Shown here: positions 53,182-62,756 of the stretch, in pieces
Position numbering within the stretch: position 1 is the first letter of the stretch
How the letters are laid out: each line of letters begins with the position of its first letter
Assembly: GCF_002920535.1 (NCBI RefSeq)
Contig: NZ_PQSS01000006.1
Coordinates: 124,001 to 188,000 of the forward strand
Reading direction: 5' to 3'
DNA length: 64,000 bases
Source of the DNA: Streptomyces sp. Ru71
GTDB lineage: Bacteria; Actinomycetota; Actinomycetes; Streptomycetales; Streptomycetaceae
The notes under the pieces: model-generated
Told to the model about the DNA's origin: nothing
Database searches by the model: none
The model's input: the letters and a program-made list of their open reading frames with translations, nothing else
Position numbers and translations under genes: made by a program

Positions 53182-53934
53182 ATGCGCATACGTACTGCCG
53201 CCGCGGCCGCAGCGCCGGCGCGGTCTGCCACCGACCCGGCCCGCCCCGCGCCGCCCGCTGCGCGGGCCGCGTTCCGGGACTCGCTCACCGTGGGCCTCGG
53301 GTTCGTCCCGCTGGGCCTCGCCTTCGGGGCGCTGGTCGTGCAGTCGGGCCTGGACTGGTGGTGGGCGTCGCTGTCGGCTGCGGTCGCCTTCGGCGGATCG
53401 TTCGAATTCCTGCTGATCGGCCTCGTCGTCGCCGTCGCGCCACTGACGTCGGTCGCGGCCGCCGCGTTCCTGGTGAACGTCCGGCACGTCTTCTACGCGC
53501 TGTCGTTCCCGCTGCACCGCGTCACCGGCCGGCTCGGCAAGGCCTACGGCACGTTCGCGCTGTGCGATGAGGCCTACGCGCTGGCCTCGGCCGAGCAGGC
53601 ACGCTCATGGTCGGGCCCGCGCATCCTGTGGACGCAGTTCTTCCTGCATCTGTACTGGGCGGGGAGTGCGACCGCGGGGGCTCTGCTCGGCGCGCTCATC
53701 CCCCAGGGCGTCACCGGCCTGGACTTCGCCCTGACCGCACTGTTCACCGTGCTGGCTCTCGACGCGCTGCGAGACCTGCGCGGCGACCTGCCCACCCCGC
53801 TGCTCGCCCTCCTGTGCGCGCTGGTGGCCCGGAGCCTGTTCCCGGGCCAGATGCTGCTGGTCGCGTTCGCCCTGTTCACCGCCGGGCTGCTGGCCCGGCA
53901 CCTGATGACCGCCGGGAGGCCGAGCCGTGCCTGA
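53182..53934 (+). CDS. azlC: AzlC family branched-chain amino-acid exporter subunit
   Basis: 250 residues from the ATG at 53182. A Pro/Ala-rich N-terminal tail is followed by FRDSLTVGLGFVPLGLAFGAL, AVAFGGSFEFLLIGLVVA and FLVNVRHVFYALSF, the conserved AzlC core (the latter two with the G-S-x-F/NxRH patterns). About seven membrane segments. With AzlD it exports branched-chain or related amino acids such as azaleucine. The downstream azlD start overlaps by 8 bases. Confidence 0.93.
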   Translation: MRIRTAAAAAAPARSATDPARPAPPAARAAFRDSLTVGLGFVPLGLAFGALVVQSGLDWWWASLSAAVAFGGSFEFLLIGLVVAVAPLTSVAAAAFLVNVRHVFYALSFPLHRVTGRLGKAYGTFALCDEAYALASAEQARSWSGPRILWTQFFLHLYWAGSATAGALLGALIPQGVTGLDFALTALFTVLALDALRDLRGDLPTPLLALLCALVARSLFPGQMLLVAFALFTAGLLARHLMTAGRPSRA

Positions 53935-54253
53935 CGCCACCTACGCCATCGCCGCGGTCCTCGTCACCGCCGCCGTCACCTGGGGACTGCGCGCCCTGCC
54001 GTTCGCCGCCCTCGCCCCGCTGCGGGCGAGCAGCACGGTGCGGTACCTGAGCACGCGTATGCCGGCGGGAGTCATGATCATCCTGATCGTCTACTGCCTG
54101 CACGACCTCCCGCTGACCCAGGTCCGTGTCGTGGTCCCGCTCGCCGCGCTGGCCGTCACCGTCGGCCTGCATCTGTGGCGCCGCAACGCCCTGCTCAGCA
54201 TCCTCGGCGGCACCGCCGTCCATGTGCTGCTGGCCAGCACCCTGTTCGCCTGA
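53927..54253 (+). CDS. azlD: AzlD family small membrane subunit
   Basis: 108 residues from a GTG at 53927, overlapping azlC by 8 bases. Four hydrophobic segments, with TWGLRALPFAALAPL, VRYLSTRMPAGVMIILIVYCL and RRNALLSILGGTAVHVLL. These are the AzlD family hallmarks (LRxxPF and NxLxSIxxGT). It completes the two-component amino-acid exporter with AzlC. Confidence 0.93.
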   Translation: MPDATYAIAAVLVTAAVTWGLRALPFAALAPLRASSTVRYLSTRMPAGVMIILIVYCLHDLPLTQVRVVVPLAALAVTVGLHLWRRNALLSILGGTAVHVLLASTLFA

Positions 54254-54296
54254 GCAGCCAAGCCCCCCGTCCGCTCGCCCGGAAAGGAACGCGCCG

Positions 54297-55085
54297 TTGA
54301 GCACCGGCAGCTACTTCGAACGCATCGAGGAGCACCGCTACAAGCCCACCCCGCACGTGAGCGGGGCGTGGGACCCCGACGAGATGCACTTCAGCCCGCT
54401 CGGCGGCCTCGTCGTGCATGCCCTCGACCGCCATCTCGCCGACCGCCCGGCCAGTGGGCTGACGCTGTCCAGGATCAGTTTCGACATCCTCGGCCGTCTG
54501 GCTCTCGACGAGTGCGAGATCCGGATCGAGACGATCCGGCCCGGCCGCACCATCGAACTCCTCGAAGCCGTCGCCCTCATCGGCGGACGCCCCGTCGTAC
54601 GGGCCCGCGCCTGGCTGCTCGCGGACGGCGACACCACGGCCGTCGCCGACGGCGCGTCCGACCGGCTCACTCCGCCCGACGCGCTCGACTCCTGGCCGCT
54701 GACCTCCGTGTGGCCCGGCGGGTACATCGCCTCCCTCGACGTCCGCCCGCTCGCACCGCCTCGGCCCGGACGTACGACGGCGTGGATCAGCACCGACCTG
54801 GACCTGGTCGCCGGTGAACCCGTCGGCGCGCTCGCCTCGTACGTCGCGCTCGTCGACACGGCCAACGGCATCGCCGTACGCCGGCCGCCCACCGCCTGGA
54901 TGTTCCCCAACGTGGACCTGACCATCCATCTCCACCGCCGGCCCGAAGGCCGCTGGACGGGTCTCGACACCACCGTCGTCTTCGGGCCCACCGGTCAGGG
55001 CGTGACCAGCACGGTTCTCCACGACATCGCCGGCGCCGTCGGTCACGCCCAGCAGATCCTCACCCTCCGCCCCCAGCCCTCCTGA
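54297..55085 (+). CDS. Acyl-CoA thioesterase-like (4HBT_3) protein
   Basis: 262 residues from a TTG at 54297, chosen for the AAGGAA site 8 bases upstream and because the conserved STGSYFERIEEHRYKPT follows directly. A double hot-dog arrangement: HVSGAWDPDEMHFSPLGGLVVHALDRHL, then LSRISFDILGRLALDECEIRIETIRPGRTIELLEA in the first half, and AWMFPNVDLTIHLHRRPEGRWTGLDTTVVFGPTGQGVTSTVLHD in the second. TesB-like families hydrolyse acyl-CoA; the substrate is unknown. Start 43 bases after azlD, so it may read through from that operon. Confidence 0.85.
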   Translation: MSTGSYFERIEEHRYKPTPHVSGAWDPDEMHFSPLGGLVVHALDRHLADRPASGLTLSRISFDILGRLALDECEIRIETIRPGRTIELLEAVALIGGRPVVRARAWLLADGDTTAVADGASDRLTPPDALDSWPLTSVWPGGYIASLDVRPLAPPRPGRTTAWISTDLDLVAGEPVGALASYVALVDTANGIAVRRPPTAWMFPNVDLTIHLHRRPEGRWTGLDTTVVFGPTGQGVTSTVLHDIAGAVGHAQQILTLRPQPS

Positions 55086-55116
55086 CGATCCGTCCACGTC
55101 CAAACCCCGCTGGTGG

Positions 55117-55593
55117 TCAGCGCAGCAGCGAGAACTTCCTGGTCAGCGGGTCCAGCACGTCGCGCGGTGCGAAGACGGCGAGCCCGTAGTAGTCGAGCCT
55201 CTCCTCCGCAGTCGCCTTCATGCGCCGCAGTTGCTCGGCGTAGGTGTCTCCGGTCATCTGTCCGGTGAAGTCGGTGTACAGCAGCCCCGACGCCTCGGCC
55301 TGTTCACGCAGCCGCCGGATCCAGGCCGGACGCCCTTCGAGGACGACAAGGGAGAGCCCCGAGACGGGAGCATGGCTGCCGCCGTCGGCGTCCGCGAAGT
55401 CGAGGAAGGACATCTTGCGCAGCAGCTCCGGCTGCTCGGCTGCCGCCTTCGCGGCCAGTCCCAGGCACAGGTGCGAGGCGGCGTTCGCCGCGACCCCGGG
55501 CGGCAGCTTGGCCTTGAGGGCCACGACGAACTTGTACCGGCTGTCGACCTCCTCCGCAGGCACGCAGACGGGACGGGCATGGGGCGCGGTCAT
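55117..55593 (-). CDS. DUF2000 family protein
   Basis: 158 residues from the ATG at 55593 (AGGAG 7 bases upstream). The pattern KFVVALKAKLPPGVAANAASHLCLGLAAKA near the start and YTDFTGQMTGDTYAEQLRRMKATAEERLDYYGLAVFAP near the end fits DUF2000, a peptidyl-tRNA-hydrolase-II-like fold of unknown function. No signal or membrane segment. Convergent with the thioesterase gene across a 31-base gap and divergent from the SDR gene. Confidence 0.75.
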   Translation of the reverse strand: MTAPHARPVCVPAEEVDSRYKFVVALKAKLPPGVAANAASHLCLGLAAKAAAEQPELLRKMSFLDFADADGGSHAPVSGLSLVVLEGRPAWIRRLREQAEASGLLYTDFTGQMTGDTYAEQLRRMKATAEERLDYYGLAVFAPRDVLDPLTRKFSLLR

Positions 55594-55822
55594 GCGATCT
55601 CTCCTGATCCTTCCAAGGACTCGCGGGCACACCACACGGTGGTCCTGTGATCCTGCCCCGCTTCCGCGTACCGGTCTTGTACGATCTTGCGCCCCCGCCG
55701 AAGGAACCGCGGCACGTTCGGGCGGACGTGGAGCTCTGGCCAGAACTCGACGGCGCTTTGGGCGCCGGATCTAGAGTGCGGACCGGACGCTTTGGTGATC
55801 TCGGTGCGGGGGTGCGGCGGCG

Positions 55823-56638
55823 GTGGCGGACGAGCGGGTGGTCGTGGTGACCGGCGGTGGCACGGGTATCGGCGAGGCCACGGCCCGGCTGCTGCGCGAG
55901 CAGGGCCATCATGTGGTCGCCTCCGGGCGCCGGCCCGAACCCCTGCACCGGCTCGCGCGGGAGACGGGGGCGCTGGCGTTCCCGTCCGACGTCGGCGACC
56001 CCGACGCGGCCGAACAACTCGTCCAGGCGGCCGTCACCGCGTACGGGCGGCTCGACGGCATCGTGCTGAACGCGGGCATCGGGCGCGGCGGAGCCGTGGG
56101 GGACCTGACCCTGCGGGACTGGGACGAGGTGATGCGCACCAACGTCACCGGACCACTGCTGCTGTTGCGCGCGGCCCTTCCGCGGCTCCTGGAGTCCGAG
56201 GGGGCGGTGGTCGCCGTCGCCTCGGTCTCCGCACTGCGCAACGGTACGAGCAACGCCCCGTACGCCACGTCGAAGGCGGCCTTGCTGCAGCTGTGCCGGT
56301 CCGTCGCCGTCGACTACGGCCGGCGCGGGGTGCGCGCGAACGTCGTGTGCCCAGGCTGGGTGCGCACGGAGATGGCCGACCGGCGTATGACGCGCTTCGC
56401 CGAGGAGGCCGATCTGCCCGGCGGTGTCGAGGAGGCCTACCGGGAGGCGACCGGGTTCCTGCCGATGGGACGGCCGGGCGAGCCACGCGAGGTCGCACAG
56501 GCGATCGACTGGCTGCTCTCCCCGGCCGCTTCCTACGTCAACGGCGCGGTCCTCACCGTCGACGGCGGCACGACGGCCCTCGACCCGGGCACGATGGGCT
56601 TCGACCACCACATCAGCCCCCGCACCACCGATTCCTGA
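55823..56638 (+). CDS. SDR family oxidoreductase
   Basis: 271 residues from a GTG at 55823. Classical SDR: VVVVTGGGTGIGEATARLL (cofactor), DGIVLNAGIGRGG, then catalytic VASVSALRNGTSNAPYATSKAAL (Ser, Tyr, Lys), and the C-terminal GRPGEPREVAQAIDWLLSPAASYVNGAVLTVDGG. An Arg follows the second strand (ASGRRPEPL), which favours NADPH. The intact tail resembles the SDR remnant at 40830 in fold only; it is not the same gene. No operon partners; substrate unknown. Confidence 0.93.
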   Translation: MADERVVVVTGGGTGIGEATARLLREQGHHVVASGRRPEPLHRLARETGALAFPSDVGDPDAAEQLVQAAVTAYGRLDGIVLNAGIGRGGAVGDLTLRDWDEVMRTNVTGPLLLLRAALPRLLESEGAVVAVASVSALRNGTSNAPYATSKAALLQLCRSVAVDYGRRGVRANVVCPGWVRTEMADRRMTRFAEEADLPGGVEEAYREATGFLPMGRPGEPREVAQAIDWLLSPAASYVNGAVLTVDGGTTALDPGTMGFDHHISPRTTDS

Positions 56639-56807
56639 GCCGGGCGGGCAAGGAAGGTCGCGCCGCTGTGCGACGCGGCGCGTGATTTCTCCAAACCCCG
56701 GCAGGTCCGCGCTCGCGCTGGGGACCCGGAAGGCAGCGAGTCGCCACCGCTGACGGGGAGCGTTGTGGTCTTCTCCTGGGAAGCAGCGCCGCGAGGAGTG
56801 GAAGCCC

Positions 56808-58676
56808 ATGACCGGTTCGAGCGAAGGTGCGGACCCCGACTTCGCGGGCGCCGTGCTGCGCGATCTCGGCGCCGGTGTGTTCACCATGGACAAGGCCGGA
56901 CTGATCACGTACGTCAATCCGTGGGCGGAACGTCTCCTGGCCCGGTCGGCGGCACGGATGGTGGGCCGTGACGCGCACGATCTGCTGCACCGCCATCCGG
57001 ACGGAACCCGCGTGCCGCGTGAGGAGTGCCTGATGCGCACCCCGCTGACGGGCAGCCGGGACGCGGTGGAGGGCAGTGAGGAGTACTTCCTGCGCGGGGA
57101 CGGCAGCACCCTGCCGATCATCTGGTCGACGACGCCCCTCATGGTCGAAGGCGCCCGGGCAGGGCTGGTGGTCGTCTTCAGCGACTTCAGTCTGCACCGT
57201 GACGCCGAGGACCGGGCGGCCGCCCACATGGCCGCCCTGGAGGCGCTGACCGGCCGGCTGAACCTGCTGTCCGAGGTGTCCTCGGTGCTGATGTCCAGCA
57301 GGGACGCGTCCGCCGCCGCCCGTCGGCTGCTGCCCCTGCTGGTGCCGGGGCTCGGGGACTGGGCCGCCGTCGACCTGGTCGACGCGCGATCCGGGTCCCT
57401 GCAGCGCGTCGCCGTGCGCAGCCCGGCCCGCCCGCGCCGGGCGAAACAGCTGGCGGGCCCGCTGCGGCTGTCCGTGACGAAGTCCCGCCCCGAGGTCGTG
57501 GGCGATCGGCATTCGTTCCTGGTGCGAGCCGCCGACCTGCAGGACGACCTCGCGCCGTTCGCCGCCACCCACCGGAGCCTGTTCGAGCGGCTCGGCGGAC
57601 GCACGGCCACCGTCGTCCCGATCCGGTCCAGCCGAGCGCACTACGGCATGCTGACCGTGGCCGGCGCCCAGGACTCCTCCGCGTCGGCCAAGGCCGAGGT
57701 ACGGCTGCTGGAGGACATCGGCCGCCGCCTGGCCCTGGTGTTGGACAACATCCGGCTGTACGACGAGCAGCGCAACGTGGCCGCGACCATGCAGCGCCAG
57801 CTGCTGGCCCCGCTGCCGCAGGTCGACCACCTGCGGATGACCGCCCGCTATCTGCCCGCGGAGAGCGCCATGGAGATCGGCGGCGACTGGTACGACGCCT
57901 TTCTGCTCGCCGACGGCGTCATGGCCCTGGTCATCGGGGACGTGGTGGGCCACGATCTGCAGGCCGCGGCCCACATGGCCGAGGTCCGCAACATGCTGCG
58001 CGCGCTCGCCTGGACGCATGTGGAACCGCCCAGCATGATCATGCGCCGCCTGGACGAGGCGGTGACCCACACCAGTGACGCTCCCATGGCCACGCTGATC
58101 TTCGCCCGCGTCGAGGGACCCGAGGGAGGGCCGTGGCGGCTGCACTGGGTCAACGCCGGTCACCCGCCTCCGCTGCTGATCACGCGGGACGGCGGCACGC
58201 GCTTCCTCACCGGTGGACACGGTCCCCTGATCGGCATGAGCGCCACCCTGCACCTGGGGCTGAGCTGGCCTGACGCCCACGAGGACCTGCCCGCGGACGC
58301 CACCCTGCTCTTCTACACCGACGGCCTCGTCGAGAGCCGGAACCGTCCCATCGACGCCGGCATGGCCAAACTCCGCCACCACGCCTCGGTCCTCGCCCGG
58401 CGGCTGCCCGACAGGAGCGTCGACGTCTTCTGCGACCAGCTGCTGCAACGCCTCTCCCCCAGCGGCGACGACACCGCCCTGCTGGCCCTGCGCCTGCCGG
58501 CCGCGGGGGCGGGCTCCCCCGAGGACCACAGCCCGCCTCCGCCTCCCCAGACCTCCCACAGCCCGGCAGCCCCCAGCCGGGCCGCCCCCGGCTCCCTGGA
58601 GGAGCGGGCCCCCGTACAGGACCCGACCCGAACGACCCGGGACGCGGTGCAACGCCACAAGCGACCCGAGACATGA
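56808..58676 (+). CDS. PAS-GAF SpoIIE/RsbU-type PP2C phosphatase
   Basis: 622 residues from the ATG at 56808 (GAGGAG 9 bases upstream). A PAS domain (about 15-135: LGAGVFTMDKAGLITYVNPWAERLL) is followed by a GAF-like domain (about 150-335, LNLLSEVSSVLMSSRDASAAARRLLPLLVPGLGDWAAVDLV) and a SpoIIE PP2C domain (about 345-555) with GGDWYDAF, GDVVGHD, VNAGHPPPLL and a final SGDDTALLAL. The tail is a Pro/Ser-rich disordered stretch. It probably dephosphorylates an anti-anti-sigma factor in response to a small ligand. Followed by a terminator. Confidence 0.93.
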   Translation: MTGSSEGADPDFAGAVLRDLGAGVFTMDKAGLITYVNPWAERLLARSAARMVGRDAHDLLHRHPDGTRVPREECLMRTPLTGSRDAVEGSEEYFLRGDGSTLPIIWSTTPLMVEGARAGLVVVFSDFSLHRDAEDRAAAHMAALEALTGRLNLLSEVSSVLMSSRDASAAARRLLPLLVPGLGDWAAVDLVDARSGSLQRVAVRSPARPRRAKQLAGPLRLSVTKSRPEVVGDRHSFLVRAADLQDDLAPFAATHRSLFERLGGRTATVVPIRSSRAHYGMLTVAGAQDSSASAKAEVRLLEDIGRRLALVLDNIRLYDEQRNVAATMQRQLLAPLPQVDHLRMTARYLPAESAMEIGGDWYDAFLLADGVMALVIGDVVGHDLQAAAHMAEVRNMLRALAWTHVEPPSMIMRRLDEAVTHTSDAPMATLIFARVEGPEGGPWRLHWVNAGHPPPLLITRDGGTRFLTGGHGPLIGMSATLHLGLSWPDAHEDLPADATLLFYTDGLVESRNRPIDAGMAKLRHHASVLARRLPDRSVDVFCDQLLQRLSPSGDDTALLALRLPAAGAGSPEDHSPPPPPQTSHSPAAPSRAAPGSLEERAPVQDPTRTTRDAVQRHKRPET

Positions 58677-58712
58677 ACAGCGCAAACTGAAGGGACGGAC
58701 CTCTTCTCGGCC

Positions 58713-58739
58713 CCGGTGACCGTCGTTTGCGGTTACCGG
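58713..58739 (+). terminator. Terminator after PP2C gene
   Basis: 10-base arms 58713-58722 and 58730-58739 pair with one wobble around a 7-base loop, 37 bases after the phosphatase stop and 108 bases before the next start. Confidence 0.55.
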
Positions 58740-58846
58740 CCGGGAACCTCAGATGTCCCGCAAATCTTGCGTCCCGTCGTTGTCGATCTTTCAGCTTTCC
58801 GGCAGGGTTTCGGCCAACCCTCAATCCCCGGATCCTCGGAGGCGCC

Positions 58847-60685
58847 ATGGTCGTCCGCCGTGCCGTCGTCGCTGCCGCATCCGCAGCGGCGCTCGCCGTC
58901 CCCCTCCTGATCAGCGCCCCTTCCTCCGCGTCGCCCGCACCTGACGCCGGGCTTCAGCCGCCCCCGAAACAGCCCGTCGCCGTCGGCAGCGGAGGCGCGG
59001 TCTCCAGCGTGAATCCGTACGCCTCCCGCGCCGGTCTCGATGTGCTCCGGCACGGCGGCAACGCGGTCGACGCCGCGGTGGCCACAGCCGCGGCGCTCGG
59101 TGTGGTCGAGCCGTACTCCGCGGGCATCGGAGGCGGCGGATACTTCGTCTACTACAACGCCAGGACCGGCAAGGTCAGCACCATCGACGGCCGTGAGACC
59201 GCTCCGGCCGGCATGCGCTCCGACTCCTTCCTGGACCCCGCCACCGGCAAACCCATCCCCTTCGACGAGGCCGTCAACTCGGGCCTGTCGGTGGGTGTCC
59301 CGGGCACCCCGGCCACCTGGCAGAAGGCCCTGGACGAGTGGGGCACCGTCTCGCTCGCCAAGGCCCTGCGGCCGGCCACCCGGATCGCCGACGACGGTTT
59401 CGTCGTCAACGGCGAGTTCCGCGCCCAGACGCGGCTGAACGAGGCCCGCTTCCGCGACTTCACCTCCACCGCCGAGCTGTTCCTGCCGGGCGGCGAACTG
59501 CCCGTGGTCGGCTCCCGCTTCCGCAACCCCGACCTGGCCCGCACCTACCGCGAACTCGCCCGCAAGGGCGTCGGCGCGCTCTACCACGGCGACATAGGCC
59601 TGGACGTGGTCAAGGCCGTACAGCACCCGCCGGTCGCTCCCGGATCCCACCGCGCCGTGCGTCCCGGGCTGATGGAACGCGGCGACCTCGCCCGCTACGA
59701 CGCCCTGGGCCAGGCCCCGACCCACGCGACCTACCACGGGCTGGACCTGTACTCCATGGCCCCGTCCTCCTCCGGCGGCACCACGGTCGGCGAGGCGCTG
59801 AACATCCTGGAGAACTTCGACCTGTCGTCGGCCGACAGGGTCCAGGCCCTCCATCACTACCTGGAGGCCAGCCGCCTCGCCTTCGCCGACCGCAACCGCT
59901 GGGTGGGCGACCCGGCCTTCTCCGACGTGCCGACGCAGGAGTTGCTCTCCCAGGAGTTCGCCAAGGACCGGGCCTGCCTCATCCGCTCCGACGCCGTCCT
60001 GGACAGCCCGGTCGCCCCCGGCGACCCGCGCCATCCCGGCGCCGCCTGCACCCGCGGCAACGGCAGCGAGGAGCCCTACGAGGGCACCTCGACCACCCAC
60101 CTGGTGACGGCCGACCGCTGGGGCAACGTCGTCTCCTACACCCTGACCATCGAGCAGACGGGTGGCTCGGCCATCACGGTGCCCGGGCGCGGGTTCCTGC
60201 TCAACAACGAGCTGACGGACTTCAGCTTCAGTCCGGTGACGGCCGGAGTGCCGGACCCGAACCTGCCGGGCCCCGGCAAGCGCCCGCGCAGCAGTATGTC
60301 GCCGACCATCGTCCTGCACGACGGCAAGCCGATGATCGCCCTCGGCTCGCCCGGCGGCGCCACGATCATCACCACCGTGCTGCAGACCCTCGTCAACCGC
60401 CTCGACCTGGGCATGACCCTGCCCGAGGCGGTCGACGCACCGCGCATCTCCCAGCGCAACCGGACGGCGACCGAGGCCGAACCCGCCTTCCTCGACTCGC
60501 CCGAACGCACGGCACTGGAGCGCCTGGGCCACCGTTTCGTCCCGGCCCCGACCACCTTCACGCCCTCGCCGGAGATCGGCGCGGTCGCGGCGCTCGAATT
60601 CCGGCCGGACGGCAAGATCGAAGCGGTCGCCGAGCCCAAGCGGCGAGGCGGAGGCTCGGCCATGGTGCTCCACGAAGCCCGCTGA
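58847..60685 (+). CDS. ggt: Secreted gamma-glutamyltransferase
   Basis: 612 residues from the ATG at 58847 (GGAGG 5 bases upstream). Signal peptide RRAVVAAASAAALAVPLLISAPSSASA-like. The large-subunit start AVSSVNPYASRAGLDVLRHGGNAVDAAVA is typical. The autoprocessing site reads EGTSTTHLV, with Thr416 (first Thr of TTH) as the nucleophile of the small subunit. Oxyanion/substrate residues are in GSPGGATIITTVLQ. It cleaves gamma-glutamyl bonds of glutathione-like compounds outside the cell. No partner genes. Confidence 0.94.
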   Translation: MVVRRAVVAAASAAALAVPLLISAPSSASPAPDAGLQPPPKQPVAVGSGGAVSSVNPYASRAGLDVLRHGGNAVDAAVATAAALGVVEPYSAGIGGGGYFVYYNARTGKVSTIDGRETAPAGMRSDSFLDPATGKPIPFDEAVNSGLSVGVPGTPATWQKALDEWGTVSLAKALRPATRIADDGFVVNGEFRAQTRLNEARFRDFTSTAELFLPGGELPVVGSRFRNPDLARTYRELARKGVGALYHGDIGLDVVKAVQHPPVAPGSHRAVRPGLMERGDLARYDALGQAPTHATYHGLDLYSMAPSSSGGTTVGEALNILENFDLSSADRVQALHHYLEASRLAFADRNRWVGDPAFSDVPTQELLSQEFAKDRACLIRSDAVLDSPVAPGDPRHPGAACTRGNGSEEPYEGTSTTHLVTADRWGNVVSYTLTIEQTGGSAITVPGRGFLLNNELTDFSFSPVTAGVPDPNLPGPGKRPRSSMSPTIVLHDGKPMIALGSPGGATIITTVLQTLVNRLDLGMTLPEAVDAPRISQRNRTATEAEPAFLDSPERTALERLGHRFVPAPTTFTPSPEIGAVAALEFRPDGKIEAVAEPKRRGGGSAMVLHEAR

Positions 60686-60697
60686 ACGATCCTCCCT

Positions 60698-60743
60698 CCG
60701 GCCGGTCGGCGCCCGGTCACCGAGCCGGGCGCCGACCGGCCGG
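60698..60743. terminator. Perfect 19-bp bidirectional terminator
   Basis: Arms 60698-60716 and 60725-60743 are fully complementary over 19 bp with an 8-base loop. It lies between the converging stops at 60685 and 60766 and should end transcription from both sides. Confidence 0.8.
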
Positions 60744-60765
60744 GGGCTCCGAGCCGGCCCGTGGA

Positions 60766-62532
60766 TCAGCCGGGCAGGTCCTGTTCCGCCCAGACGATCT
60801 TGCCGGTGGGCGTCCGGCAGGAGCCCCAGCGGCGGCACACGGCGTTGATCAGCTGCAGGCCACGTCCGCCCTCGGCGCTCAGCGGGGCGTGCTGGATCTG
60901 CGGCAAGTCCGGGCCGGTGTCGGACACTTCCACGCACAGCCGCTCGGCCCGCATCAGCCGCAGCCGGCCGGGTCCGCGGCCGTAGCGCAGCGCGTTGCCG
61001 ACGAGTTCGCTCACCACCAGCTCGGTCACGTCGGCGACCTCGCCGAGCCCCCACTCCTCCAGCCGACCGCGCACGAGGTGGCGGGCGTTTCGGGCGGCCG
61101 TCCCATCGGCGGGGAGGTCCCAGACGCACAGCCGGCCCCCGGCCGGCGGACACTGCTCGGCGACGAGCATGATCGCGTCGTCGAAGCGCCGCCCGTCGGC
61201 ACCTGCCGTGCGCTCCCAGATCGCCTCGAACATCTGCGCAAGGCCCGGCGGCGGCCCGCCCGCCGCCCGGCGCAGGCCCTCCAGCCAGCCCTCCACGTCC
61301 CCGGTCCGGTTCTTGACCAGGCCGTCCGTGCACATCAACAGGCGGCCGCCGGAGTCCGCCCGCACCGTCACCGGGTCGTACGGGATGACGCCGGCGCCCA
61401 GTGGCGCACCCGGCGGCACCTCGACGAAACCCGCCGCCCCGTCGCCGTCGATCAGCAGCGGTGGCAGGTGTCCCGCGCTGGCCAGGCGATAGGTACCCTC
61501 CGCGGGGTCGTACAGGGCGCACAGACAGGTCGCGACCTGGTCCTCCTCCAGATCACGGGCCGCGAGGTCAAGTCGCGCCAGCACCCGTTCCGGAGCGATG
61601 TCGAGGTTGAGCAGTGTCCGCGCCACCGACCGCAGCCGCCCCATCGTCGCGGCCGCCGCCAGGCCGTGCCCCATGACGTCGCCCACGACCAGCGCCGTAC
61701 GGCCCCCGGGCAGCGGCACGATGTCGTACCAGTCGCCACCCACCCCTCCGGGGTCGACGGCGGGCCGGTAGCTGGAGGCCACCTGCAGGCCGGGCGTGGG
61801 CGGCGCTGCGCGCGGCAGCAGGGCGCGCTGCAGCGTGACCACCGTGTCGCGTTCGCGGCCGTAGAGCCGGGCGTTGTCCACGAACACCGCGGCCTTCGCC
61901 GCCAGCTCGCACGCCAGCGCCAGGTCCCGGGGTCCGAACGGCGGCCGTCTGCCGCACCGGATGAAGTCGGCGATGCCGATCAGCACGCCTCGCGAGACCA
62001 GCGGCACGACCATGTAGCTGTGCACGCCCGCGCCGCGCATCAGGCGTGCGGCGTTCGGGGTCGGCGCGATCTTCTCGTACTGGTCCGGGGCGATCCGGCG
62101 CACCAGCACCGGCCGGCGTGTGGTGAGGCACTCGTAGGCCACCTTGGGCGCGGGGTGCAGGGTGGACAGTTCGCCGACGGGGGCGGGCTCCAGATGGCCC
62201 AGCCGGTCGATCGCGGTCACGGCCATGGCGCGGGTCAGCGGAACCCGCGAGCCGCCCGGCGGATCGCCCTCACCGCCGCGCAGCACGGACTCCAGCAGGT
62301 CCACCGCCGCACCGTCGGCGAGTACGGGCACCGTGAAGTCGGCCAGTTCCTGGGCGGTGCGCTCCAGATCGAGCGTGGTGCCGATACGACCGTCGGCCTC
62401 GCTCAGCCAGGCCAGCCGGCGGGCGTCCATGACCGCCGTGACGGCGTCGACGGCCCGGCGTACACCCCGGCTCGCCAGCAGACGGTCGAGAGCCGGCCTG
62501 CGGGCCGGAAGCGCTCGACCGAGGGGGGCCAT
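60766..62532 (-). CDS. GAF-PP2C-HATPase signalling protein (SpoIIE/RsbU with anti-sigma kinase domain)
   Basis: 588 residues from the ATG at 62532, with AGGAGG 8 bases upstream; longer versions run into promoter sequence. A GAF domain (about 50-230) contains RLMRGAGVHSYMVVPLVSRGVLIG. The SpoIIE PP2C domain (about 240-445) has GGDWYDIV, GDVMGHG, ASAGHLPPLL and FDDAIMLVAEQ. A C-terminal HATPase (about 455-588) has ELVVSELVGNALRYG (N-box) and GGRGLQLINAVCRRWG, as in RsbW-type anti-sigma kinases. Phosphatase and kinase joined in one chain could set both arms of a partner switch; common in Streptomyces. Divergent from the MFS gene. Confidence 0.93.
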   Translation of the reverse strand: MAPLGRALPARRPALDRLLASRGVRRAVDAVTAVMDARRLAWLSEADGRIGTTLDLERTAQELADFTVPVLADGAAVDLLESVLRGGEGDPPGGSRVPLTRAMAVTAIDRLGHLEPAPVGELSTLHPAPKVAYECLTTRRPVLVRRIAPDQYEKIAPTPNAARLMRGAGVHSYMVVPLVSRGVLIGIADFIRCGRRPPFGPRDLALACELAAKAAVFVDNARLYGRERDTVVTLQRALLPRAAPPTPGLQVASSYRPAVDPGGVGGDWYDIVPLPGGRTALVVGDVMGHGLAAAATMGRLRSVARTLLNLDIAPERVLARLDLAARDLEEDQVATCLCALYDPAEGTYRLASAGHLPPLLIDGDGAAGFVEVPPGAPLGAGVIPYDPVTVRADSGGRLLMCTDGLVKNRTGDVEGWLEGLRRAAGGPPPGLAQMFEAIWERTAGADGRRFDDAIMLVAEQCPPAGGRLCVWDLPADGTAARNARHLVRGRLEEWGLGEVADVTELVVSELVGNALRYGRGPGRLRLMRAERLCVEVSDTGPDLPQIQHAPLSAEGGRGLQLINAVCRRWGSCRTPTGKIVWAEQDLPG

Positions 62533-62756
62533 ACCGCCTACCTCCTGCCCTCCAGCTGCGAACAGTCCCCGACGCTGCACCACTCTGTCGGAGCGAACCC
62601 GTGATCGCCACGCGAACCGCGCGCCCACGGAACACGCAGGGACGAAACCTCGGGCACCCGGGAATCCGATTGAAGTGAACATACGGCCATGCGTATTCTT
62701 TCTCCGGGCTCGGGGTCGCCGAGCCCCTGCGCCCTGCCGTGAAAGGGAAGCCTCAC
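62533..62756. promoter_or_regulatory. Divergent promoter region, signalling protein / MFS exporter
   Basis: 224 noncoding bases. The stretch 62660-62705 is A/T-richer than the rest and probably holds the exporter promoter. I see no convincing palindrome. AAGGGAAG lies 5-6 bases before the exporter GTG. Confidence 0.35.

Noticed and set aside
55304..62604. Several 600-1000-codon frames opposite the PP2C, SDR and gamma-glutamyltransferase genes
   Set aside because: Each mirrors a well-supported gene; none shows family motifs.
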